A stretch of DNA of 33,649 nucleotides from Elusimicrobiota bacterium (GCA_026388125.1 JAPLKJ010000296.1:1-33649); one strand, 5' to 3'. Shown: positions 22,480 to 32,893, counted from the stretch's first letter. The notes: generated from the letters alone by a model not told the origin. Translations and numbers: made by a program.

Positions 22480-24039
22480 TTAAAGGAACAGCACCGCCAG
22501 CAGGAAAGCGGCGCAGAGCATCATGCAGCCGTAAACGAAGAAATCGCCGTTGAGCACATAGAAGCTTTGCGCGGCCGCCGGGTCTATTTCCGGAGCGGCG
22601 CTGAGAACCCCCACGGCATTGAGCGCGAGCCGGGAGGTTATCCGGCCGTAGGGGTCGATGAAGGCCGAAACGCCGTTGTTGGCCGCCCGCAGCACGGGCC
22701 GGCGGGTTTCCACGGCCCGGAACACGTTCACCAGCAGGTGCTGATAGGGCGCGGCGGTGTCCAGGTACCAGCCGTCGTTGGTGATGTTCACGAACAGCTG
22801 CGCCCCGCGCGCGGCGTCGCTGCGGAACAGGAAAGGGAAAACGGATTCATAGCAGATCACGGCCGAGGTCGTGACGCCCTTTACCGTCATCAGCTGCTGC
22901 TCCGGAGCGCCCGGGTAAAATTCGCCCATGGCGGCCACGGGCCCGACGAATTTTCCCAGCAGGTCCCTGAAGGGCACATATTCCCCGAACGGCACCAGCA
23001 CCCGCTTGTGATAATCCGCCGCCTGCGCGCCCGCCGGGTCTATAAGGAAAGCCGCCACGCGGCGGCCGTCGCCGCGGGAGACCGAACCCACCAGGTTGTA
23101 AGCCTTCCCCTCCCTGGCCAGCCGGGACACCCAGCCGCCCCAGCGCTTCTCCTCTATCCAGCCCGGCAGCGCGTTCTCCGGCCAGACCACCAGGTCGGAG
23201 CCGGCGGCGCTTTTCACCAGCCCCTCTATGCGGGCCTCTATCTCCGAGGCGCGGGCGGGCTCCCATTTGTCGTAAAGAGCTATGGAGGGCTGGAGCAGCG
23301 CGGCCTTAAGCGCCACCGCGCCGGCCGGCGCCTGTATTTTTTTCAGCACGCCGGCGCCGTACAGCCCCAGCCCGCCGATCACCAGCGCCGCCGGCGCCAG
23401 GCGCAGCAGCGCGCGCAGCGGGCCGACGCGCCCGAAAAGGGTTACGCCGGCCAGCGCGCCGGTGAAACAGACGGCCCAGCTCAGCCCGTAAAGGCCGGTC
23501 ACGGAAACGACCTGGATAAGACTGGTATACTGCCACTGCGTATAGGCCAGCGTGAACCAGGGGAACCAGACGCCCTTCAAATTCACCGAGACCTTGGCCC
23601 ACTCCATCACAACCCAGCCGGCCGCGAACACGTAAGGCCACGCGCCGGGTCCCGCTTTTTTAAGATAGAAGCCGAAGGCGGCCGGCAGCGCGAATTCCAC
23701 GGACAGCAGCCCTGCCAGCAGCGCCAGCCCCAGCGCGCTGACGGCCGGCTCCACGCCGCCGGCCCGCATGGTGTGATAGATCCAGTAAAGCAGCCCGAGA
23801 TAGAACAGGAACCAGGCGCCGAAGCCGCCGGCCAGGGCGGCCTTGACGCTGCGGCAGCCCAGGATGTAATAGGTCAGCGGCGCCAGGGCCAGCCAGGCCA
23901 GCCAGCCCTGGTCGAATTTAGGGTAACTGAGGATCAGGAGTACGGAGGTCAGCGCGGGCAGCAGCCGGGCCGCCGCTTTGGACCGGCCTGCGGCTGACAC
24001 GGAAGAGAAAAAAGAGCGGACCATTCCGGGAGTTATCAT
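22480..24039 (-). CDS. lnt: apolipoprotein N-acyltransferase
   Basis: 519 residues. About seven N-terminal hydrophobic helices are followed by a periplasmic nitrilase domain (about 245-480) and a final helix near the C-terminus. The catalytic Glu-Lys-Cys triad is visible: Glu288 in VVWPENALPG, Lys345 in DYHKRVLVPFGEYVPF and Cys396 in AVICYESVFP. Lnt adds the third acyl chain to the N-terminal Cys of lipoproteins, which implies an outer membrane with Lol-type sorting. It lies 42 nt downstream of secA and 4 nt upstream of the deacetylase gene. Confidence 0.93.
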   Translation of the reverse strand: MITPGMVRSFFSSVSAAGRSKAAARLLPALTSVLLILSYPKFDQGWLAWLALAPLTYYILGCRSVKAALAGGFGAWFLFYLGLLYWIYHTMRAGGVEPAVSALGLALLAGLLSVEFALPAAFGFYLKKAGPGAWPYVFAAGWVVMEWAKVSVNLKGVWFPWFTLAYTQWQYTSLIQVVSVTGLYGLSWAVCFTGALAGVTLFGRVGPLRALLRLAPAALVIGGLGLYGAGVLKKIQAPAGAVALKAALLQPSIALYDKWEPARASEIEARIEGLVKSAAGSDLVVWPENALPGWIEEKRWGGWVSRLAREGKAYNLVGSVSRGDGRRVAAFLIDPAGAQAADYHKRVLVPFGEYVPFRDLLGKFVGPVAAMGEFYPGAPEQQLMTVKGVTTSAVICYESVFPFLFRSDAARGAQLFVNITNDGWYLDTAAPYQHLLVNVFRAVETRRPVLRAANNGVSAFIDPYGRITSRLALNAVGVLSAAPEIDPAAAQSFYVLNGDFFVYGCMMLCAAFLLAVLFL

Positions 24040-24081
24040 CTTATCCGCCGCTCTCCGCCGCCAGGCGGCCGCCGCGCGCCG

Positions 24082-26703
24082 CTAGCCCGCGCCGTGGCAC
24101 TTTTTATATTTCTTACCGGAGCCGCAGGGACAGGGATCATTGCGGCCCACTTTATCGTTGACGAACTTGGAGGCCGGCGACGGCGCCGCCGCCGGGGCCG
24201 GCCTGGCCGGCGCCGCCGCCGGCGCGCCCTCTACCGCCACCGGGCGCGCAACGGGGCGCGGCGGCAGCTGCACGTGGAACACGTACTCCACCATCTGGTC
24301 GCGCACGCGTCCGAGCATGGTCTCGAACAAAGCGTAGGACTCCTTCTGGTATTCTATCAGCGGGTCCTTCTGGCCGTAGGCGCGCAGGCCCACGCCCTTC
24401 TTCAGGTGGTCCAGGTCGTAAAGGTGGTTCTTCCACACGTGGTCCATGATCTGCAGCAGCAGCACGCGCTCCAGTTCGGCGAAGTTCACGTTGCGCTCGG
24501 CGAAGTCGGCCACGCGCACGTCGAAGGCCGCGTTCACGCGCTGCATGACCGCCTCTTCCAGGGCGGGCCTGATCAGCACGTGCACCTCGTCGGCGGTATA
24601 GGTTACTTCGAAACCGAAGGTCTTTTTAAGGTAGACGTTGAGCACGTCCAGCTTCCACAGCTGCGCGGCCTGCTCCGCGGGGGCGTTGATGTCCAGTTGT
24701 TCCAGCACGGACTCGTGTATCATCTTCTTCACGCGCTCGCCCACTTCGAGGCCGTCGAGGACGATATTGCGCAGCTCGTAGATGGCAAGGCGCTGCTTGT
24801 TCATCACGTTGTCGTAGTCCAGCAGCTGCTTGCGGGCGTCGAAGTTCATGCCTTCCACGCGCTTCTGGGCGCCCTCTATCTGGCGGCTGACCAGGGCGGA
24901 CTCTATCACCTCGCCCTCTTCCATGCCCAGCTTCTCCATTATCATCGAGATGCGCTCGCTGCCGAACAGGCGCATCAGCTCGTCCTCCAGCGAAACGTAG
25001 AACACCGACGAGCCGTGGTCGCCCTGGCGCGCGCAGCGGCCGCGCAGCTGGTTGTCGATGCGGCGGCTCTCGTGGCGCTCGGTGCCCATCACGTGCAGGC
25101 CGCCGGCTTCGGTAACGAACGCCTGCTCGCCCGGCTCGGCCGGGTTGCCGCCCAGCACGATGTCGGTGCCGCGGCCGGCCATGTTGGTGGCGATGGTGAC
25201 CTGGCCCTTGCGGCCGGCCTGCGAGATTATCTGCGCCTCCATCTCATGGTACTTGGCGTTCAGCACCTGGTGCGGGATGCCTTTCACGCGCAGCATGGTG
25301 GCGTACTTTTCGGATTTCTCTATGGAGCGCGTGCCCACCAGCATAGGCTGGCCCTTGCGCCAGCGCTCCTCTATCTCAGCCACCACGGCGTTGTTCTTTT
25401 CGCGCTCGGTGCGGTAGATGCGGTCCGGGGAATCTTTGCGCACCAGCGGCCGGTTGGGCTCGATCTCCACCACATCCAGGTGGTAGATCTCCCAGAACTC
25501 GTCCGCCTCCGTCATGGCGGTGCCGGTCATGCCGGACAGCTTCTTGTACAGCTTGAAATAGTTCTGGAACGTGATGGTGGCGAGGGTCTGGTTCTCCTCT
25601 TTTATCCGCATGTTCTCCTTGGCCTCTATGGCCTGGTGCAGCCCGTCGGACCAGCGGCGGCCCGGCATCAGGCGGCCGGTGAACTCGTCCACGATGACGA
25701 TCTCGCCGTCCTTCACCACGTAGGCCACGTCCAGCTTGAACAGGTGGTAGGCGCGCAGCCCCTGCGTAAGGTGATGGGCCCATTCGGAGCTGACGTCGTC
25801 GTAGATGTTGCCCACGCCCAGGATCTTCTCGGCCTTGCGCACGCCTTCCTCGGTCAGCGTGGCGGTGTGGCTCTTCTCGTCTATCACGGCGTCATAGCCC
25901 ACGCCCAGGTCCACCCCGTCGCGCTTGGCCTCGATCTCCTCTTTCTCGGTGATGAAGCGGGGCGTGAGCAGCGGGATCACGCGGTTGACCAGGTAATACT
26001 TGTCGGTGGATTCCTCGGCCGGGCCGGAGATGATCAGCGGCGTGCGGGCCTCGTCCACCAGGATGGAGTCCACTTCGTCCACCACGGAGAAGTTGCGCTC
26101 GCGCATCACGCGCTCGCCGGCGTCCATCACCATGTTGTCGCGCAGGTAGTCGAAGCCGACCTCGTTGTTGGTGATGTAGGTGATGTCGCGGTTGTACATC
26201 TCGCGGCGCTCTTCGTTCTTCATGTCGTGCTGCACGGAGCCCACGGTGAGGCCCAGGAACTCGTGCACGGGCGCCATCCAAGCGCTGTCGCGCTTGGCCA
26301 GGTCGTCGTTGACGGTGACGATATGCACGCCGTGACCGGTGAGGGCGTTGAGGTAGGCGGGCAGCGTGGAGACCAGCGTCTTGCCTTCGCCGGTGCGCAT
26401 CTCGGCGATGTTGCCGCGGTGCAGCACAATGCCGCCCGTCAGCTGCACGTCGTAATGGCGCAGCTTGATGGTGCGCTTCGAGGCCTCGCGCACGCAGGCG
26501 AAAGCTTCGGGCAGCAGGTCGTCGAGGGTTTCGCCCTTGGCGAGGCACTCTCTGAATTCCGGGGTCTTGGCTTTCAGCTCGGCGTCCGAAAGTTTTGAAA
26601 TTTCTTCCTCGAGGGCGTTTATCTGGTCGACTATCGGCTGGATAGTCTTCATGGCGCGCTCGCTCTTGGTACCGATAAAGGATTCAACGATCTTTTTAAG
26701 CAT
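24082..26703 (-). CDS. secA: preprotein translocase ATPase SecA
   Basis: 873 residues from the ATG at 26703, which has GAGGT at proper spacing and begins [16 protein letters not shown] as SecA proteins do; the track start six codons upstream is less likely. NBD1 has [10 protein letters not shown] (Walker A, about 102-111) and [22 protein letters not shown]2 has [12 protein letters not shown] and [23 protein letters not shown]. The scaffold and wing domains follow. A Pro/Ala-rich linker leads to the C-terminal zinc-binding SEC-C motif [17 protein letters not shown], which contacts SecB or ribosomes. It drives Sec export, needed for the signal-peptide proteins in this window. First gene of the secA-lnt-deacetylase unit. 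Confidence 0.97.
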   Translation of the reverse strand: MLKKIVESFIGTKSERAMKTIQPIVDQINALEEEISKLSDAELKAKTPEFRECLAKGETLDDLLPEAFACVREASKRTIKLRHYDVQLTGGIVLHRGNIAEMRTGEGKTLVSTLPAYLNALTGHGVHIVTVNDDLAKRDSAWMAPVHEFLGLTVGSVQHDMKNEERREMYNRDITYITNNEVGFDYLRDNMVMDAGERVMRERNFSVVDEVDSILVDEARTPLIISGPAEESTDKYYLVNRVIPLLTPRFITEKEEIEAKRDGVDLGVGYDAVIDEKSHTATLTEEGVRKAEKILGVGNIYDDVSSEWAHHLTQGLRAYHLFKLDVAYVVKDGEIVIVDEFTGRLMPGRRWSDGLHQAIEAKENMRIKEENQTLATITFQNYFKLYKKLSGMTGTAMTEADEFWEIYHLDVVEIEPNRPLVRKDSPDRIYRTEREKNNAVVAEIEERWRKGQPMLVGTRSIEKSEKYATMLRVKGIPHQVLNAKYHEMEAQIISQAGRKGQVTIATNMAGRGTDIVLGGNPAEPGEQAFVTEAGGLHVMGTERHESRRIDNQLRGRCARQGDHGSSVFYVSLEDELMRLFGSERISMIMEKLGMEEGEVIESALVSRQIEGAQKRVEGMNFDARKQLLDYDNVMNKQRLAIYELRNIVLDGLEVGERVKKMIHESVLEQLDINAPAEQAAQLWKLDVLNVYLKKTFGFEVTYTADEVHVLIRPALEEAVMQRVNAAFDVRVADFAERNVNFAELERVLLLQIMDHVWKNHLYDLDHLKKGVGLRAYGQKDPLIEYQKESYALFETMLGRVRDQMVEYVFHVQLPPRPVARPVAVEGAPAAAPARPAPAAAPSPASKFVNDKVGRNDPCPCGSGKKYKKCHGAG

Positions 26704-26802
26704 AGTACCTCTATTAAACAATTTTTAAACGCGTTTATAAACAATCGGCGCTGAAAAGCGTCCCTGCCGGGGCGGCCCGAGCGCTCGTTCACCGGGAGAG
26801 AA

Positions 26803-28164
26803 CTATATCCCGTTCTTCAAAAGTTTTTTGCGGAGGAACATGAACAGCCAGAGGTCGGGGCCGCCGAACCAGCGGGGCCGCCAGTGCAGGTTCTTGAACC
26901 AGAAACCGACAAGTTTCTTTACCGGGTTGCGGGCCGCGCTCCAGTTCAGGCCGTAATGCGCCACCTCCCACACCTTGGGGAGACTTTTATTCTCTCCGGC
27001 GCTCAGCCACGGGTACCCGGGGCTTTCGTCGAAGACCGAGCCGGTGGGGTTGCTGTCGTAGAAATTTTCCCATTCCTCGAAGCTGGCCGGGAAATGCAGC
27101 CCGTATTTCTTGACCTCTTCGTACAGCGTACCGCCGGGATAAGGCCGGTAGACCTGCGGCCCCAAGATCTCCACCAGCGGCCCGAGCGCGTGCAGGTCCG
27201 AGATCAGGGCGTAAGTTTCTTCCCGGTCCGCGGCCGTCTCGCCGGGAATGCCGGTGATGAACGAACAGTTGGCGCTGATGCCGTGACCGACGCAAGCCAC
27301 CACGGCGCGCTTTATCCGCGCCACGGTCTGGCCCTTGCGCAGGTGGTTCAGCGTCTTCTGCGAACCGCTCTCCACTCCGAAGCGGAGCTGCACGCAGCCG
27401 GAACCTGCCATCCGGTCGAGCAGGACGTCGTTTATTTTCAGGTCGGTGAAATTCGTGACCCGGGAGGTGGCCTCCCATTTGAACCGGTACCCTTTCTCCA
27501 GTATATGCGCGACCACGGCTTTCGCCTTTTCGATATCGAAGAAGAAATCCTCGTCCCGGAAGTAGATCTAGCGCGTGCTGAATTACTTTACCACGTCATC
27601 GATATCAGCAAGTATCTTATCCACCGGTTTGCCTTCGTAGCGGCAGTTCCTGACGCTGTTGACGCAGAAGGCGCACTTGAACGAGCAATTGAACCCGGTG
27701 ATGACCTGGGCCCTGTCCCTGCGGTAGCCCTCGCGCACCTTTTCCGGCAGGAATTCATACAGGAAATTATCGCGGGGCAGTTCGTACGTTACCACCTCGT
27801 CGATAAGCTTTCCGGGGTCCTGGCCGGGAAAGAGTATGTGGTGGATGCCCCCGGTAATGACGCGCACGCCGGGATGATGTTCCTTTATATAACGGATGAG
27901 CGGCAGCGTGTACTTTATCTGCATCGAGGTCACGGAGAAGCCGACCGTGTCGCGGTCCTTCACGATTTCGGCGAACTTGGCGAAAAAATCGTCCTCGTTG
28001 TTCTCGTCCAGATATTTAACGTCCGCGTCTTTTACGGCGGTCTTAAAATAGCTGGCTACGGCCCAGGCGCCCCACATGACCTGCCCGGCGAGCTTCGCCG
28101 GGCCGGAGCGGGAATTCACCACCAGGATCCTGCGCATTCCGGACAGATCTAGTTCTTTTGTCAT
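26803..28164 (-). pseudogene. B12-binding-type radical SAM enzyme interrupted by two in-frame stops
   Basis: The two track ORFs (27583-28236 and 26803-27516) are one reading frame of 454 codons. It is broken by TAA (27583-27585) and TAG (27568-27570), five codons apart in the same frame. The start at 28164 (MTKELDLSGMRRILVVNS) is preferred over 28236. The N-terminal part resembles the cobalamin-binding domain of the BchE/HpnP group without a clear DxHxxG. The radical SAM cluster motif is CSFKCAFC (Cys160, 164, 167). After the stops the frame resumes IYFRDEDFFFDIEKA, then LRFGVESGSQKTLNHLRKGQ, NCSFITGIPGE and the PYPGGTLYEEVKKYG region, all typical of the family. Everything except the two stops looks functional. 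Either this is a recent pseudogene, a readthrough gene, or an assembly artefact. Confidence 0.75.
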
Positions 28165-28180
28165 TTGAGCTTCTTCTGCA

Positions 28181-28186
28181 ATTATA
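28181..28186 (-). promoter_or_regulatory. -10 element of the interrupted radical SAM gene
   Basis: TATAAT on the minus strand 17 bp before the ATG at 28164, giving a very short leader. The region also holds a CCCGGCA/TGCCGGG hairpin at 28229-28248 between the divergent genes. Confidence 0.4.
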
Positions 28187-28301
28187 AAACAATATGACCG
28201 CCCATTGGAAACGAATAGCCCGCGCCGGCCCGGCACGCTCCTGCCGGGGAAATACCGGTAACGCCTGAAAAGCTTTGCCGCATTTGCTAAAATCAGACTC
28301 G

Positions 28302-29240
28302 ATGCTGCCGGATATCAGACAGATAATAATGAGAAGCGGTCCCTGCGTGGATGCGCTGCCTTTGCTCGATTTTTACCTGTCGGCCCTGGAAAGCCCCGTC
28401 TTAAAATGGCCGCTCATTCTTCTGCGGCTGAAATTCACCCCCGACATACTTGAAAAGATACGCGCCTCAGGGCTGCCGGCGCAGGAGAAAGGGCGGCTTT
28501 TTTCCCGCGCCATGACGCTGTTCAGGAGCGGGGGCGCGTACAAGACCACCGCCGTCAACCGCAGCCCGCTGACGGACCGGGCCGTAATGGAAAAGGTGCG
28601 GCCGGGCGACCTGCTGCTGGAAACGGGCGTTTCCGACGGTATCTCCGCCGCGAACCTGCTCGCAGGGGCGAAAGACGCCGAAATAATCCTTTCCGACAGG
28701 CAGAGCTGTTTCCGCTACCGCGACCGCGGCTTCGCGCGGTTCTTTTATAACAACGAGAACGGCGCGCTGGCCGTCAAGCTGCCCGGGTTCTACCTGTGCG
28801 CGGGGATACCCGCCGGCCCCATACCGGAAGACGCGGGCGTGATAAGGATCCTTAACCCCCTGCTCGAGGAAAGGTTCAAGGCGGCAGAATTGATCGCGTT
28901 CGATATTTTTTCCGGTTCCCTGCCGCGAAAGGCGAACATAATAAAATGCGCCAACGTGCTGAGCAATATCGGCTTTTCCGTACCCCGGATGAGGGACGCC
29001 ATCGCGAACCTGGGGAACAACCTGGCGGAAGGCGGCTGGCTTTTCATAGCCCAGAATAACGCTAAATACAGGGACGGCGAGGCCTTCTTCGCGCTGCGGA
29101 AAACCAACGGCACGCTTGTCCTTGAGCTGGAGGTCAACGGCCACGAGCTGCTGCCGCACCTCAGTTCCCGGCAATTCGCCGGTTTGGTGAGCGCAGCCCC
29201 CGGGAAAGCGGACGGGCCGCCGGCACAGCCGGACCTATGA
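28302..29240 (+). CDS. SAM-dependent methyltransferase-like protein
   Basis: 312 residues from the ATG at 28302; the track uses a TTG nine codons earlier. A helical N-terminal part (1-85) precedes a Rossmann core with motif I LLLETGVSDGISAANLL (ExGxxxG). Later strands IIKCANVLSNIGFS and NLAEGGWLFIAQNN look like the post-I and post-II elements of methyltransferases related to the CheR or extracellular-polysaccharide associated groups. The substrate is unknown. Its last codons overlap the start of the flippase gene (ATGA), so the two are translationally coupled. This suggests that it modifies a glycan or lipid carried by the flippase. Divergent from the broken radical SAM gene. Confidence 0.6.
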   Translation: MLPDIRQIIMRSGPCVDALPLLDFYLSALESPVLKWPLILLRLKFTPDILEKIRASGLPAQEKGRLFSRAMTLFRSGGAYKTTAVNRSPLTDRAVMEKVRPGDLLLETGVSDGISAANLLAGAKDAEIILSDRQSCFRYRDRGFARFFYNNENGALAVKLPGFYLCAGIPAGPIPEDAGVIRILNPLLEERFKAAELIAFDIFSGSLPRKANIIKCANVLSNIGFSVPRMRDAIANLGNNLAEGGWLFIAQNNAKYRDGEAFFALRKTNGTLVLELEVNGHELLPHLSSRQFAGLVSAAPGKADGPPAQPDL

Positions 29241-30517
29241 CCGAGAACGGCACCAACGTTACCAACTCCCTCTACCGGCGCCTCGCCGGCGAACGCCTTG
29301 AACAGGGCGCCAGGGACTTTATCCGGAATTTGAGCTGGATAGGCTTATGTTTCGCGCTGGCCAAGATCATCTCGGCGCTGGTCAGCATAGCCGCCGGCAG
29401 ACTGCTCGGCCCGGCGGAATTCGGGAAGATCAACGTTCTGGTTTCCGCGGGAGCCGCGCTCTCCCCTTTTATCATCGCGGGGCTGAACGGCGCCGTTATC
29501 CGGTACGGGGTGGACCCGGCCGACAGGGACCGGGTTTTCACGGCGGCAGGGGCCCTGGTCCTCGCGCTCGCGCTGGCGACAACGGCTTTTGTGCTGCTGT
29601 TCCGGACGGCGCTGAGCGCTTTTTTCGGGATCTCTCCGGCGATGCTCGGGCTGGCGCTTTGCTACGCCCTGGCCACGGCCGCCTTTCTGCTGGCTTCCGG
29701 CCTGCTCCAGGCCGCCGGTAATTTCTCAAAACGAGGACTGAGCGAGATCGGCTTCAGCGTCCTGCTGGCGGCGGTTTTTTTCTTTGCGGTATATCACTTC
29801 GGCCGGACCTATGAAGCGATGGCTTATGCCTACATAGCGGCTTTCGGCGGCATCGGCTTTTTCTGGCTGACAAAGATCGGCTGCGCCACCGAACTTTCAT
29901 TCCCGGAAAAGGAAAAATTTCGCGCGCTGGCGCAGTACAGCGCCTACTCCTTCGGCAGCGGCCTCGGCTATTTCCTGATGATGAACGTGCAGGGGCTTAT
30001 CATCAACGCCTTCCTGGCGCCGAAAGAAGTTGGGATCTACGCCGCTTACAATACGGCCACGATCGGCATTGCCGCCTATCTGGGCTACGCAATAGGCACC
30101 GTACTGTTCCCGAAAGCTTCCGCCAGCACCAACCGCAAAAGACTATGGGAAATAGCAGTCAGGAGCTGGGTGCGCCTGGCCCCGGCGGCCATAGTGTGCT
30201 TTATCGGGGTGGAGGCCGCGGTGCTGGCGCTGATGGGCCGGCACCAGTACGGAATGCAGAGCTGGCTGATGCTGCTTTTCGCCGTCGCCGGCGCTATAAC
30301 GCTGGCGCACAGTTCGCTGGCGCAGATAGTTTTTTCCGAGGGGGTGAAAGCTTCCAGGCTTTCGCTGTTCATGAGCTGGGGCGGCGGGCTGGTGAATTTC
30401 GCGGCCTGCCTGCTGTTTATACCGGTTTTCAAGGTGGGCGGGGCCGCGCTCGCCCTTATACTTACCTATGTTTTCCTGCTGGCCTGGCTCTGGAAAGTGA
30501 AGGATTCCTATCTATAG
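29237..30517 (+). CDS. polysaccharide flippase-like membrane protein (Wzx/MOP family)
   Basis: 426 residues with about 12 hydrophobic helices. The N-terminal segment WIGLCFALAKIISALVSIAAGRLLGPAEFGKINVLVSAGA carries the AxxLGPxxFGxxN-like signature of the oligosaccharide flippase (MOP superfamily). Such proteins translocate undecaprenyl-linked repeat units across the inner membrane. The ATG lies within the end of the upstream methyltransferase gene. The downstream gene is convergent. Together with the glycosyltransferase further right, it points to a surface-glycan locus that continues beyond the window. Confidence 0.82.
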   Translation: MTENGTNVTNSLYRRLAGERLEQGARDFIRNLSWIGLCFALAKIISALVSIAAGRLLGPAEFGKINVLVSAGAALSPFIIAGLNGAVIRYGVDPADRDRVFTAAGALVLALALATTAFVLLFRTALSAFFGISPAMLGLALCYALATAAFLLASGLLQAAGNFSKRGLSEIGFSVLLAAVFFFAVYHFGRTYEAMAYAYIAAFGGIGFFWLTKIGCATELSFPEKEKFRALAQYSAYSFGSGLGYFLMMNVQGLIINAFLAPKEVGIYAAYNTATIGIAAYLGYAIGTVLFPKASASTNRKRLWEIAVRSWVRLAPAAIVCFIGVEAAVLALMGRHQYGMQSWLMLLFAVAGAITLAHSSLAQIVFSEGVKASRLSLFMSWGGGLVNFAACLLFIPVFKVGGAALALILTYVFLLAWLWKVKDSYL

Positions 30518-30531
30518 GCGCGGCACCGGTA

Positions 30532-32028
30532 CTATTTAAAAACAGCCTCTATCCTGTGCTTGCAGGCGCGCAGGAAATTACGGATGGGCCACGGGATAGA
30601 AGCCACCGCCAGATACCGCAGCCAGACAGCGGTATCCGCCGCTATCACCGACATGACGGGAAGAGCATACCGGCTTAAAAGCACCCGGGACAGATACCGC
30701 GGCTCCCGGAATACCGCCGTAAGGCTTACGGGCAGCCGCCGCGCGTACACGGCCAGCCAGTACGAATCAAGGACCCTGTTCAGCGGCAGATCATGCTCGC
30801 AAAGCTTGAAATAGCCGGCGAGCTCCGGGCCGATGTTCGAGAAGAGCCAGAAATTCTCCGGCTTTTTCCCCACATACTTCGCGTAGATTGCGGTCCCGGG
30901 GTACGGGGTCAGAACGGCCTGATTTATCCCGTCCGGCCGGATCTCACGCAGCAGTCTGACTGTCAACTCAACGTCTTTCTCCGTTTCGCCGGGATGATTG
31001 CACATTATGTACGCCATACGCGCGCAGCCCTGCGCCCTGCAGACCGCAAAAGCGTTGCGTATCTGCGCTGTGGTTATGCCTTTATTGATCCGCTTAAGTA
31101 TGGCGTCGGACCCGGATTCCACGCCGAAACCTATCATTACGCAGCCTGCTCCGCGCATTGCCGAAACCACTTCGGAGGTTATATGCTCGACCCGGCCCTG
31201 AACGGACCAGAAAATATCCAGTTTTCGTATCGCTTCGCAGAAAGCCAGCACCCTGCTTTTTTTTATCAGGAAGGAATCATCGCCGAAAGCCACGCACTGT
31301 ATCCCGTATTTCGCCTTCAGCGCCCCCACTTCGAGCATCACGTCCTCGATAGGCCGGAACCGCACGGACGGACCGGTATTGCATTTCCAGACGGTGTTGG
31401 CCGCGCAGAACTCGCAGTTGGAAGGGCAGCCGCGCGAGGTGTAAACGGTCCCGGTCCTGGCCGGGAAACCCGGCACGCCCCTGTTGGCCGGGGCGAGATA
31501 CGGCTCCATCGCGACCATGCCGTAGTCAATGCGCGGCAGCACGCCCAGGTCGGCGATAAGCGGGCGTTTTTCGCCCAGCAGCATAGTTCCGCCGGGGCCA
31601 TGCGCCGCGGCGCCGGCGAGGCCGGCCGGGCTCCGGCCGGCGGCGAGTTTATCCAGAAGCTCGGCCAGCGTGAGCTCGCCTTCCCCTCTGACCACAAAAT
31701 CCACCGGGCTGCCGGAGAAAATAAAATCCTCCGGATACAGCGACGCGTGCACGTTGCCGACGACGACGCGGCACCCGGAACTTTTTTCAACCAGCTTTGA
31801 AAGCCTCATCACCTCGGGATAGTCGCAGGTAAAGCAGCTGAACCCCACAAGGCCGGGCGGATCCAGTTTCAACCGCTCCGCTATGGCCTCCTCCGCGTCT
31901 TTGCGCCCGTTCAGGTCAAGAATACCGGCCGTATGCTCCGTTCTTTGGTTGATATACGACGCGAGCGCCAGCAGGGAGAACGGCGGCAGTTTTTTCGGCA
32001 GTGCGATAAAGAGAATGCTGGTTTTCAT
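30532..32028 (-). CDS. B12-binding-type radical SAM enzyme
   Basis: 498 residues from the ATG at 32028, chosen because the family's first strand (MKTSILFIALPKKLPPFSLLALASYI) begins there and the glycosyltransferase stop is 2 nt upstream. The N-terminal cobalamin-type domain has VVVGNVHASLYPEDFI and VDFVVRGEGELTLAELL. The radical SAM core has Cys201, 205 and 208 (SRGCPSNCEFCAAN), FGDDSFLI, IGFGVESGSDAILKRINKG and the PYPGTAIY region. The C-terminal 100 residues are helical and basic. Members perform methylations or rearrangements in lipid and natural-product pathways; the reaction here is unknown. It is the last gene of the asparagine synthase-trmL-GT2 cluster and is intact, unlike its relative at 26803-28164. 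Confidence 0.85.
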   Translation of the reverse strand: MKTSILFIALPKKLPPFSLLALASYINQRTEHTAGILDLNGRKDAEEAIAERLKLDPPGLVGFSCFTCDYPEVMRLSKLVEKSSGCRVVVGNVHASLYPEDFIFSGSPVDFVVRGEGELTLAELLDKLAAGRSPAGLAGAAAHGPGGTMLLGEKRPLIADLGVLPRIDYGMVAMEPYLAPANRGVPGFPARTGTVYTSRGCPSNCEFCAANTVWKCNTGPSVRFRPIEDVMLEVGALKAKYGIQCVAFGDDSFLIKKSRVLAFCEAIRKLDIFWSVQGRVEHITSEVVSAMRGAGCVMIGFGVESGSDAILKRINKGITTAQIRNAFAVCRAQGCARMAYIMCNHPGETEKDVELTVRLLREIRPDGINQAVLTPYPGTAIYAKYVGKKPENFWLFSNIGPELAGYFKLCEHDLPLNRVLDSYWLAVYARRLPVSLTAVFREPRYLSRVLLSRYALPVMSVIAADTAVWLRYLAVASIPWPIRNFLRACKHRIEAVFK

Positions 32029-32030
32029 TT

Positions 32031-32882
32031 TTAACGGCCCCGCCCCCGCATATATTCGCAGGTCTTGCGCAAAAGCTTCATGGTTTTGTATTTGAAATTG
32101 CCGAGACACATCCGAAGCATGATCCGGAGAAAACCCAGCCTGCGGTCATAGCGAACGCCCATGAACCAGTATACCTCCAGCCAGTTATAAAGCAGGCTCG
32201 GCGGGATCACATCGATGATCGTCTGGCTGTCGTTCATGGTAACCAGCGGGTCCGCGATCAAAAAAACCGGCGAACCCGGCAGGAACGAATGTATCCTTTG
32301 GACGTGGGCCACAAAACGATGCCCGCTATCCGCAACGGAATTCCACTTGGCCCGGTTCACTATCAGCGACGTATAGAACGTGAATTTAGCCGGGTCCCAT
32401 TCGTTGACGTTGAAATGCGAAAGGCCGTAATCGATATATTCCTGCGCGGTCCTGAATAACATATCGCCCGGCAGCCTGATCACCGCCGTAGGGTTGTCCG
32501 TGTTGCGGTAGTTCACATAGATCAACCCCAGCCCGGGGTTAGCGGAAATGGTCTTTACGATCTTTTTTACCGCGCCCGGATGGATAAGATCATCGTCTCC
32601 CATCAGCCAGCAATATTCGCCTTTGGCCATATCGATGACCTTGTTAAGATTGAGCGCGCCGCCCAGATTGGCCGGATTCCTGCCGGTGACCAGGTTCGCT
32701 GACCTGAAACTGCGTACGACCTCCGCCGTACCGTCTTGCGAGGCGTTATCGGAAACGACGACCTCCACGGCCGCGGGAACAGCCAGCTCCGCTATCTGCC
32801 CCAGGACATTGGATAGCGTCTCCCTGAGATATTTTTCCCGGTTATAGGTAGGTATGCAGATGCTCAGCAACAGTTTTTCCAT
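32031..32882 (-). CDS. family 2 glycosyltransferase
   Basis: 283 residues, GT-A fold. The N-terminal LSICIPTYNREKYLRETLSNVL and VEVVVSDNASQDGT are the nucleotide-sugar binding strands. GEYCWLMGDDDLIHPGAV holds the metal-binding DxD. The C-terminal part is basic and probably membrane-associated. It transfers a sugar to a lipid or glycan acceptor of unknown identity. The stop is 2 nt before the radical SAM start, and its own start is 11 nt after the trmL stop, so it belongs to the same transcript. No membrane anchor is evident. Confidence 0.88.
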   Translation of the reverse strand: MEKLLLSICIPTYNREKYLRETLSNVLGQIAELAVPAAVEVVVSDNASQDGTAEVVRSFRSANLVTGRNPANLGGALNLNKVIDMAKGEYCWLMGDDDLIHPGAVKKIVKTISANPGLGLIYVNYRNTDNPTAVIRLPGDMLFRTAQEYIDYGLSHFNVNEWDPAKFTFYTSLIVNRAKWNSVADSGHRFVAHVQRIHSFLPGSPVFLIADPLVTMNDSQTIIDVIPPSLLYNWLEVYWFMGVRYDRRLGFLRIMLRMCLGNFKYKTMKLLRKTCEYMRGRGR

Positions 32883-32893
32883 ATCCCGGAGCC

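Noticed and set aside
24094-26598. Very long plus-strand ORF (834 aa) opposite secA, and similar long antisense ORFs opposite the clostripain genes and valS
   Set aside because: They mirror strongly conserved genes on the other strand, are His/Val/Leu/Arg-rich with no recognisable domain, and follow from GC-rich third codon positions.
26803-27516. Independent radical SAM protein starting at a GTG
   Set aside because: It lacks the CxxxCxxC motif and continues the frame of the upstream fragment, so it is treated as one interrupted gene.
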